Shown: one piece after another, positions 50,672-64,000 of the stretch
Position numbering within the stretch: the first letter of the stretch is position 1
Layout: each line of letters opens with the position of its first letter
Assembly: GCF_048128805.1 (NCBI RefSeq)
Contig: NC_136016.1
Span: forward strand, 17,692,176-17,756,175
Direction of reading: 5' to 3'
Origin: Centroberyx gerrardi
Lineage: Eukaryota; Chordata; Actinopteri; Beryciformes; Berycidae
Length of the DNA stretch: 64,000 nucleotides
Notes under the pieces: generated by a model
What the model was told of the DNA's origin: nothing
The model's input: only the letters and a program-made list of their open reading frames with translations
Databases searched by the model: none
Made by a program: the position numbers and the translations under genes

Positions 50672-51645
50672 AGAGATAGAGATAGAGAGAGAGAATATGT
50701 TAACTGTCTGGGAATAAAATAAAAATAGACATCTTGGCCAGTTTCACCAGTGTGCTAGGTCAGTTAGGCCTCTGTAGATAGGTATAAACCGTTTTAAGTG
50801 ATACAATGCCATATAGTTTTAAAAAAAATCATTCATAGGAACTTTCAGACTGTACAAAATAGGAGCACTAAAACACATTAATTCACAATTTCAGATGCTA
50901 AATATAAATTGCTTCACAGGTTATCAAAAATAACTGCAAAATATTTTATAGAAATATGTGTGTTTTGACACTGAAAGGAGATTAACAATTCACACACCCC
51001 TTAAATAAAAAAACAAAATGCATAACAAATTGTTCAGAATGCAACCAGAATGTAACCAGGTTTGGGTTAATCTATAATGTAACGGCACATTCAGAGCCAA
51101 ATTTCAAATATAAATTTGAGCTCAAAAGAAGGCGATACTCTGCACTCATCCACACCAGTCTGCATAAGGCAAGCATCAGAGTAGCAAAACAAATTCATTC
51201 AGGAATTAAAACAGAACTGAATAGTTGCATGAAATAATTCAATATTTTGTTCCCTTTTTCTGGATGTTTAAGGTATAGGGTTACTTCTGTCAAACATTTT
51301 CAAACATAAGTCAAAGATTTTGTAGAATTTCATCTAATATAGATCTGGTGTAGTGCCTCTGTATAATATTATAAACTTTGTATAGACTGCACTACTTCCC
51401 AACAGTCCTTTTGAAGCATGGCGGTAGGAAGTTATCCCTTATTTAAATCTGTATTCAACAACCATAAAACATGGCCATCTTATCACAATTCTGTATTTAA
51501 CAGTCTGTGTGCCTCTAGTGTTGATTTCTTCACTTTGGTCCCCAGCCACAGTCTGGTTTAATGCTGCCACAGCTTGCTCAGCTGAACCTGATTTTTCAGA
51601 TTTAGGACTCTGGACTTTGTTCGAGGTAGTAGACGTCATTTCGGG
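49500..51645. other. Spacer between IFT140 3' end and CCDC78 promoter
   Basis: No exon recognised. It probably holds the IFT140 3'UTR, with a candidate minus-strand AATAAA at 50407-50412. A (GT)n array lies at 50616-50670, followed by a GATA/GA stretch. Confidence 0.5.
50407..50412 (-). terminator. Candidate IFT140 polyadenylation signal
   Basis: The minus strand reads AATAAA, about 1.2 kb past the IFT140 stop codon. No closer AATAAA on the minus strand was noticed. If used, the 3'UTR would include the GT/CA microsatellite at 50616-50670. Confidence 0.3.
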
Positions 51646-54157
51646 TCAGTCGCCTTGGTCCATACTTAAGTCCTCTTCCACCTCATCCTCCTCTCTCCCA
51701 CTGTCCCTGTGGTCGTTCCGGCCCATGGGAACACCCAGTGCCTTCTGCAGGGCCTCCAGGCTGGCCTGGCTGACGTAGTACCTGACGTTCTGGGAGGGCA
51801 GCAGCTTCTGGAGCTCCTCAAGCTTACGGTAGGCCTGGAGGAGGGAGAGAGAAGAAAGGGACTTGAGTCTTTTATGTCCACAGACTTACATTGGGTTTAT
51901 CGCCATAACAATGAATCTGGAGATAATGGGAGTTCATAATCAATTGTCATGATTGCAACAGTCAATGTTTTCATTGGTTGGACGCAGATGTCTTATTGAC
52001 CGAAGCAATCAATTCATATAAAAACAAGTGCGCTTGTACTTTGGCAGGGGGAGGTTGCATGATTGAAATAAGTGAAACTACATTGACTTTAAAAACTCCA
52101 ACTGTTAACAACAAAGTGCTGTTGTAGCACAGTGTTATAGCGAAGAGAATCACTGAACAAAATATTTGATTCACACATTGACTTGGTTATTGAAGTTGGA
52201 AAATCACCAAGCTAATTCCTGGTAGGTGAATGTACCACACACCAACATAGAGCTGGCTCATACATGTTTGACTTCTACTGTACTGCCTGGTGTACGGGTG
52301 CACACTGTTATTTCCCTTATGCAAGGATCTTGGGGATCTGTGCAGCCCGGCTCTTACAGAGGTGCTCCCGAACACATAATGAATAACAGCAGTAAGAATT
52401 GATAATCACCGCTTGGAAGCTGCCTTGCTGACAGTGATGCTCCACCAGGAAACCGTACGCATCTCCAATCCTGACAGCAGGGTCCAGCTCTGGCTCCTCC
52501 AGCAGGGCTTCACACAGTCGCACTGCCTCACCTGGGTCCTCCTCATACAACCTGGAGACAAAAGGAAAAAACAAATCCCATCTGAGGATTACAGCTAGAA
52601 ATTAACAGAACCCACACACAAAGTAAAGAAGTTATGGGCTGAGCCAAACTGACGGATGTCTGACTGATCATTGTGTTGAGAAGCTGAGAAGAGGACAAAA
52701 AGGGGGACTTGAAAGAGGACCAAAATGTAGTGAATGCAGGAGAAAAAAAAGAGAATGGCTATATTCTTACCTGCGCGCCTGGAGGAACCTCTTGATCAGG
52801 GTGATCTTATGTTGCAAGTCAGCCAGTCTTTCTTCCTGTTGTCCGGAGGAACGGTCCTTGGCTTTCGACAGACACTTGTAGGCCTCAGTCAGAGCATCTA
52901 GAGCCTTCTCATAGTTCTGGTACTCGTCAGTCTCCACCTTAACAATGGTAAACAAGAGAAAACTCTCTTATCTATTCAGTATTTCAACTTAATTTCTTTT
53001 CCTCATATCATCCTGAATATACTATGTCAATGCTCATTATACTTGACAGCACAATAAATCAGGTATTACAAAGAGTCCTAACATGCTGCACATGTAAACA
53101 CACACATTGTTGATTCTGAAAATGTTACTTTATCTGGTTTATTCTTAAGCAGTAACAAAGAAATTATACTACATCACAACATGTAGAATGTTTATGCAGA
53201 GAAACTACATGTTTTCTCAGTTGGTTGATATTTTTTTGTAATTTAATGCAATGGGTCAGCAGGGCAAATTTGAACCACTGCCCTACAATAAACTAGATGA
53301 ATTGTTTCCAACATGCCGATTCATAGCAGCACAAGCATCAGTGATAAACTTCATGAAATGGACTTATGACTTAAGACTTGGCAAATATGACCTGGATGAC
53401 ATAGAGAGAGAGGCAGACAACCTGTTTTGTATAGAGCAATGCGCTACCTGAGCACAGGCTTCATAGAAGCCAGCCAGCAGGTCCAGTGCCCTGCCTTTGG
53501 TGTAGAAACCAATAATATTCTTCAGGATCTCTGGGTTTTTCCGCCAGTCCAGAGACTGCAGGTAGTTGGCAGCCATGATGAAAAGCTCTTTCTGACGGCA
53601 GACGCTGGCAAAGAACACTATCTTCTCTGTGTCGCCTGACTTGAGGAGCGCCCTCATGGCCTGTTGCAGAAAAAGAAAAGAAAATAAAGGTGTTTTTCTT
53701 TGGTGTTTCACATAGTCATATGTTGGTGTGTGTGTGTGTGTGTGAATGCCACAGTTGCTGATGCCACATGGTATTATAAGACACATTGAATATACTTCAA
53801 TTCCAACACAGGACACAGGCCGTTTTTGATACAGAGCTGGTAAAAAGACTAGATGGTTTTTATCCCTTGTCATAGCACCCAGCTATGTGCACTGTTTACT
53901 ACAGACCACCTTCTTACCTTGAGCTTGTTGCCCGCCTGTGTGTATTTCTTTGTGGCCAGGTGGTAGTTGCCCTGACGCATGCAGCAGTCCGCTATCCTCT
54001 CCAGCAGCTCCTTGCGGTCCTCTTCAGACAAATCTTTTGACTCGGTGACAGTCATACTCTCTGCCAGGTCCTCTGTGATGGTCAAGTTCTGTTCCAGACA
54101 CAGCTGCAGGGCTTGGTGGTACTGGGGAGGTACAAATGCACACATAAACACATAAAC

Positions 54158-54212
<55 letters not shown>

Positions 54213-57200
54213 TGTACAAGGAATCACACATGGACTCACAGATTCATTTGTATGTATGCACACAGACACAGACCATGTGCACACACGCACATGTACACAC
54301 ACACACACCTTCTTGGCTGCTACCAGTAGCTCTACAGCCTTCTCGTACTGGGTATGCTTGATAAAGAAGTCAGAGCAGCGGGCCAGGAGGGCGGGGTCTG
54401 AGTTCTCGTTTAGATCCTCGGCAACCAGCTGAAGTGCAGAGAACTGCTGGGTGGCGAAGGCCAACTCCAGAGCCTTGGAGACGTGACCAGCCTGCAGCAG
54501 AGAAATGAGGGACAATTTTTCTTTATTTTTACTATTTTCCACATTTTAGAATAATAGTAAAGATATCAAAACTATGAAATAACACAAATGGAATTATGCA
54601 GTGACCAAAACAGTGTTAAACAAATCAAAACTATCTTATATTTTAGATTCTTGAAAATAGTAGTAGTAGTTCTGTAAAGCCACCCTTTGCCTTGATGGAA
54701 AGGCAAAGGCTTTGGAAAGAAATTCATACATAGGCATCAACTTCACTATTTATATTTGTCTAAGAAACAAATTTTAAGCATTTAAGCATAAGCCTTTAGA
54801 TCAAAATGGCTTTAAGAGAATGAAAACTCCAAACTCTTGACTGGTAGTGTATGTTTACCTATTCAAGAAAGTTGGAAACAAGTTAATTTGTGTGCATTCT
54901 ACAATTTGACCTAGCTTTTACCCTCCCATCTACATTGTCCTGTTTGAGTACATGGCAATATGGTGTAATATGGCCCCCTTGTGGCGTGATTTAGAATGCA
55001 TGAATTCCTGACGCTCTGAGCCATTCAGAAAAAGCAGAGTGCTGTGACAGACCTTATGGTAGAGCGCGACAGCTCGGTCCATATGGGTGGCTTTCTCCTC
55101 GTAGTAGCAGGCGGCCTCCATCATGTCCTCCGGGTTACTGAGCAGAGCCAGGTTCATCAGCTGGTCATCCAGACCGTTCTCCTGGTCACACACAGTCAGC
55201 AAATAAGTCACAAAACCCACAGAGAAAAAGACTTAATCATCTGAGAGAACAGGAACTGAGCCCTCAAATATGTTTTTAATTAAATAAAAACAATTTTGTA
55301 TTTTCAAATTGAGGCATGTAAGTGTTTTCTACCAATGAATAACAAAATAATAAGTCTAAATTTATAAATATGCTGAGTACTCAAAGAGATTTCTAAGTTG
55401 AAGTATGCTGATGGACAGAGAAACAGGCAGTAGATGTACTTTACCTTACAAAGTCGTATGGCGTTGTTGTAGGCCTGGGCTCGAGTGTAGAAGTGGACGG
55501 CCTGTTTGATATCATCATGGCCCTCGTACTGTCTGGCCAGGTGGTACGACGCGGCCCTGTCGCCGGTGTCATTGGCTATCTCAGACGCCTGGTGAATAAA
55601 TAAATAAATACATATCATATTTCAGCAATATACTCTTATTCTTGTTCATTTCCCTTTGTATATTCAGTCAGTGTTACTGCAGTGCTAAATGAATGGGTAC
55701 AGTGCAAATGATGAGAGTCAAGACAATATGGAAGGGAGTCGTTCCAAAACACCTATACTTCCACATTTGAAGAAGAAAGTCTCAATACCAAATTCAATAC
55801 CCAATACAAAAGTGGGTACATTTATGTCCTCAAAATGTTGATATTTTTAATGAAAATGTCTTTTGTTACCGAATAAGTTTAATAAGATTCTATGACGTTA
55901 TCTCATTTTAGAATAAAACTCTTCACTGTTTGCACACACAATACGTTACCCACCGAATGCTCTAAAACAGCCTCTTCCAAATGCAACACATGCAATGCAG
56001 GATTATAAATGTTCCATGACACTCCCAAGACAAAGTGAGTTACCTTCTGAATGTTCCCCATGTAGCAGTGGACTCGGACCAGGGAGAGGTAATCCTGGGC
56101 GTACTCATAGAAACGCAGTGCTGAATCCATGTCTGACTGGCTTTCCAGGTACTGGGCCCACCACTTGCAGATGTTCCTGGGTTAGTAGAAGACATGATTT
56201 GACTGCATAATGACTTTTCACTGGACTTTGTTTATGCATATATGGCCATTATAGTAGATAGTAGGATGTTCTGCTTTAGACAACCGATGTTTGTGTAGAC
56301 TGTACTCACAGTTTTGAATCAGAATGTAAAGAAAGGATCGTGTTATCATCAACAGCTTTCCTGGACTTACTTGTCTTTCATTTTGTTAACGTAGATCTCT
56401 AGAGACAATGTATCGTCCTGGAGCATTCTGGGAACTTCAACCCGGTGCGTGTCCGAATTCTCATAACTGAAACACACAGATTGGCAATCAGAATTTGTCT
56501 CCAAAATCCCAAACACTAAAACTGACATAACACCGACTCCAAGCTACTGTATCGCTAACATAGTATCATGTTAGTGGGTGCCTTACTATGCGAGGGCCAG
56601 GTTCTTGTCGCCCATGGCCTCCAGGTATTTGGCATAACTGTAGTAGGTGGTGCGCAGGTGGATGCGGTCATGGCTCTCGGCTGTCTCCAAAGCTTGCTGC
56701 CACTGGCCAGAAGCCTGGTAGAACTTGTTCAGGAGGTCATAGCGCTGACAGCCCTTGTACAACTTTTCTGCATCTTCCTGTTAGAAGACAGGAAAAGATG
56801 ATGGAAAGATAAATGCTTTCGGACAGGAAAGACCCACGGCCTTTGTACGGCGAAATGTTCAGAGCTAAAAAGAGGACCTGCTGTTTGTAGCCATGGGATG
56901 TGGCTTTCTGTTCTGGGTTTTAGGGTTGTGTCTAAAGAACTTTGAAAACAATATGAAGTCTTATGAATGGGGTAAAGGGAAGGTCTGTTTAATTTTCCTT
57001 TCTTTTCTGTGTTGCATCGTCTGTTCTTCTGCTGCCTTGTCCATTCTTTCTGTTTTTGTATGGATGTTGTTTTTCCTCTGAATAAAAATGATGACGCAAA
57101 GAATGGCTGAATAAAAGAAAGGGTATTGGGTCATTGTAGTTAACATTTAACAACTTACATTGTTCTCTCATCATGTCATGTCTCAATTTATCAAATTTTT

Positions 57201-57578
57201 CAATTTTAAAGGTGTCATGTAAAGTTGATGGACTCCTTATGCCCAAACACACCAATAATCCAAACAAAAATATCTAAAAAAGGTATATAACTCCAAAGGT
57301 AGGGCTGAGAAAAATGGGGCCACTATTAGCGTGATTATGAGTGAGGCACGTCATGTCAGTCACTAACTCTCTAGTACTGAAGCTTACTTGTCTGTCTTAC
57401 CAGCATGCCAAGCTGAATGGCCAACATCGCCACCTGGGCCTCCGGTTCAGGCTCAGCCTCAGCCTCCTTCAGCGCCCGCGCCGCCCTGGCATTTCCCATA
57501 TTCCCCAGGCAGACTCGTGCCACATCCAGACGGCGGGTTTTCACACACATCCGTGCCATGTTTTCCCATACTGCCTTA
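51646..57578 (-). CDS. ift140: IFT140, intraflagellar transport A subunit, last 12 coding exons
   Basis: Core IFT-A subunit for retrograde transport in cilia and ciliary entry of membrane proteins. Coding exons from the 5' side: 57401-57578, 56587-56777, 56371-56466, 56044-56176, 55445-55588, 55053-55181, 54309-54491, 53918-54121, 53448-53660, 52771-52937, 52410-52551 and 51646-51834. Phases are consistent, giving about 655 aa to the stop, roughly the C-terminal 45% of a protein near 1460 aa. This part is the TPR-like alpha-solenoid. Diagnostic blocks: [84 protein letters not shown] and an acidic tail [15 protein letters not shown]. The first exon here starts with one base of a split codon. 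The N-terminal WD40 exons are not found up to 64000. The exon 52410 donor (GCG|GTGATT) is weak. TMEM204 lies upstream on the opposite strand. Confidence 0.96.
54166..54210. repeat. (CA)n microsatellite in a short IFT140 intron
   Basis: About 22 CA units lie inside the 187-bp intron between exons 54309-54491 and 53918-54121. On the transcript this is (GU)n, about 45 nt from the acceptor. Confidence 0.95.
54506..54849. mobile_element. Non-autonomous Tc1-like element, copy 2 (truncated)
   Basis: The right end, GACTGGTAGTG then TA at 54850-54851, and the interior match the copy at 14327-14998 in inverted orientation. Shared stretches include AACACAAATGGAATTATGCA and CCTTTGCCTTGATGGAAAGG. The other end has lost its terminal repeat and fades out about 15-30 bp from the IFT140 splice acceptor at 54491. 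Confidence 0.8.
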
Positions 57579-58751
57579 CTGGAGAGAAGAGAGAAATGGT
57601 TTGTTTGCTGGGGTAATATGTTTAGCTCACTGCATTGGTATGTGCAAACAGTTGTAACATGTAAATCAGGCAGAAACTTGCCTGTTTTAAAAAAATGTTG
57701 AGGGCAGATGATTTATTCACTAATTATTTACTTATTTATCCAAAGTATTCTACCACACAACAAAAGGCTCCAGACAAATCCCATGACTGTCATATCTTTA
57801 AGCTAGGAAAGTAGTGGAAGTCTGATGCCTTTTGGTGTGGGAGAATACTTTCATAATTGCATGTAAAGAAAACACTGTTGCGTCTGTGTAAAAATCCATT
57901 ATTTTCCCATAGGTCAAGGCATTGAATCACTTGGTAAATGTAGTAGATAAGCATAGGAGATTATTCAGGCTGTGTGGCTAAACCTGTCATTTCAACATCA
58001 AATTTCCACCAAAGCCCTCCCATGCACAATCACTGATTTAACCATAACTGTACAAATACATGCGTGCTGGACTTCAGACTCAAAACAAGAGGCATGCTTC
58101 TCTCTCTCTCTCGCTCTCTCTCGCTCTCTCTCTCTGTCTTTCCTCTCTCTCTCTCTATCCTCTTTCCTTTTCTCTTGCTGACGTAAATCAGCCCCTCAAC
58201 CCCCTTTTCTTTTGCAACTATTTCAAATTGGAGATTCCACACCCATCTGGTCTCTATTTCTGTCCCCTCCCTCCTCCTCCCTTTAGCTGATACAGATGTG
58301 GGCTGTTTATTAAAGTTAGGCAACAGGAAATTCCCCAAATCTTTAGGGGCCCTGGAATAAGGGAGGGAATGGAGGCCAAGTAGAGAAAAAGAAAGCAAGA
58401 GAAAGAGACAGACAGACAAACAGAAATACAGACCATTTACTATAGTAACTCTACGGCCACAGAAAACCAAATCTTGAAAAGTTCCCATTTCAATCTACAC
58501 AGTCTTATTGGGAGGTTTTCTGAAGCAAAGCTAGTATTGGGAAGGACAGGGAGGAACAGGGAGACAGCTGAAGAAAGATTGTGGGAAAGAGAGAGATACT
58601 ACACACAGAGCGGCGAGATCTAGAGAGACAGAAAAGGAAAGACAGGAGAAGGAATAGGTCTACATTTGCCCCCTCTTCCCATCCTCTTTTCCTCTCAGGA
58701 AACACATCCTGTTGCTGGCTGACCGCGGCGGCCAATGTGTTTGTCGCACAT

Positions 58752-58755
58752 GAGA

Positions 58756-58820
<65 letters not shown>
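58752..58820. repeat. (GA)n polypurine array 1
   Basis: An almost uninterrupted GA dinucleotide run of about 69 bp, roughly 1.1 kb upstream of the TMEM204 ATG. Confidence 0.95.
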
Positions 58821-58823
<3 letters not shown>

Positions 58824-59087
58824 CTTTAGCGAACGCCCCTTGGGCTCCAGAAAAAAATACACAGCAGTGACGTCTCAGAGGGGGTCTTTTGGACATTCTC
58901 ACACACACACACACACACACGTACACACACACACACGTACACAGAAGACGAAGGAGGGAGCTGTCTGTTTAAAGCTTGCTACAGCCTCAAACAGATGTCT
59001 CGAACTATGACGAACAGCAACCCCCCCGCACTTCAACTTTGACCTCAAGGACTGAGCTATACTGGCAGGGGCACCGCTGATTCCCAC

Positions 59088-59097
59088 AGAGAGAGAG

Positions 59098-59168
<71 letters not shown>
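59088..59168. repeat. (GA)n polypurine array 2
   Basis: A GA dinucleotide run of about 80 bp with one GC interruption, roughly 0.8 kb upstream of the TMEM204 ATG and possibly inside its 5'UTR. Confidence 0.95.
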
Positions 59169-59170
<2 letters not shown>

Positions 59171-59764
59171 CGGAGGCAGAGGGAGGGGGGTTAGAAGACT
59201 AGTTGTTGCAGTCAGGCAGTGGGAGCTCTTACAGTTGAGAGACAGCCTTGGTAAGCCTCACCGAAGCCACCAATGAGCCAGCCCCTAGCAACACTATCCA
59301 GAGGATCTGCGCTTCTTTGCCTCTCTACTCCCCCACCAGCCCAGAGGAGCGGCTGAAAAAAAAAAAAAAAAAACAAGAAGAAAGAAAGAGGAAAAAAAGA
59401 AAATCTACCGCCTACACAGAGATCCTCAAGCCAGCTGCAGACACAGAACCCAGAGGAGTGCAACAAGTGGAGCACTGAAGAAAGGGAAAGGAAGGGAAGA
59501 TATAGTAGAAGGGGGAGAAAATCAAGTACGGAGCGAGGTCCGAGAGCCAAGCTGCAGCCAGCCGGAGCCAGTGGAATGGACCTAGGTGTCTGCCAGATTA
59601 ACCCCTGCGTGCCCACAGTGCTGTCTGAGGAGGAGGGCTGAGGACCAGCTGCGACAATGACCCACGCCTGAATGAGGATGAACGGAGATGTTCTTTAGCT
59701 GAGCCTCAAGACGACACGCTTGCCATTCCTTTTCTGCGTTAGCCGGGTCAGCGTTAGCCGGTAG

Positions 59765-64000
<4,236 letters not shown>

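Noticed and set aside
51439..51639. Open frame beginning MTSTTSNKVQ just past IFT140
   Set aside because: It lies downstream of the IFT140 stop codon at 51646-51648 and is 3'UTR.

Overview
The window is vertebrate nuclear DNA, almost certainly from a teleost fish. It has small exons with GT-AG introns, long (CA)n, (GA)n and (GATA)n microsatellites, and several mobile elements with termini typical of fish genomes. Five protein-coding genes can be reconstructed exon by exon, in the order STUB1(-), METRN(+), CCDC78(-), IFT140(-) and TMEM204(+). From memory, the human orthologues all lie on chromosome 16p13.3, so this is a conserved block. There are no prokaryotic features, CRISPR arrays or recognisable tRNA/rRNA genes.

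Layout. Positions 1-2060 are an intron of STUB1 (CHIP ubiquitin ligase) holding a DNA transposon and a retroposon tail. STUB1 coding exons 1-5 lie at 2061-3737 on the minus strand; its U-box exons are off the left edge. From 3.8 to 25 kb is a gene-poor stretch with a wrecked Tc1/mariner-like element carrying transposase relics, a 270-bp tandem duplication, a second Tc1-like non-autonomous element, a LINE 3' end and many microsatellites. METRN (meteorin, a secreted neurotrophic factor) is complete at 25351-29603, with a 3'UTR to about 31.5 kb. From 31.5 to 43.7 kb is another gene-poor stretch containing two striking hairpins. CCDC78 is complete at 43754-49395 (14 coding exons, 576 aa). The last 12 coding exons of IFT140 (about 655 aa) occupy 51646-57578. 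TMEM204 exons 1-2 lie at 59957-61493 on the opposite strand, apparently inside an upstream IFT140 intron as in human; its last exon(s) are off the right edge.

Function. Two genes are ciliary. IFT140 is a core subunit of the retrograde transport complex IFT-A. CCDC78 is linked to deuterosomes and centriole amplification in multiciliated cells, and an RFX-type X-box lies about 80 bp upstream of its start codon. STUB1 is a cytosolic chaperone-linked E3 ligase, METRN is secreted and TMEM204 is a claudin-like membrane protein. They are neighbours by conserved synteny, not as a pathway.

The items most worth a second look are: a GC-AG intron in METRN; the CCDC78 X-box; a long hairpin at 40.2 kb whose loop region carries a hammerhead-ribozyme-like core; mobile-element sequence reaching splice sites of IFT140 and CCDC78; and the nested TMEM204/IFT140 arrangement. 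Exon boundaries were read by eye from splice consensus, reading-frame phase and recalled family sequences; no alignment was run.
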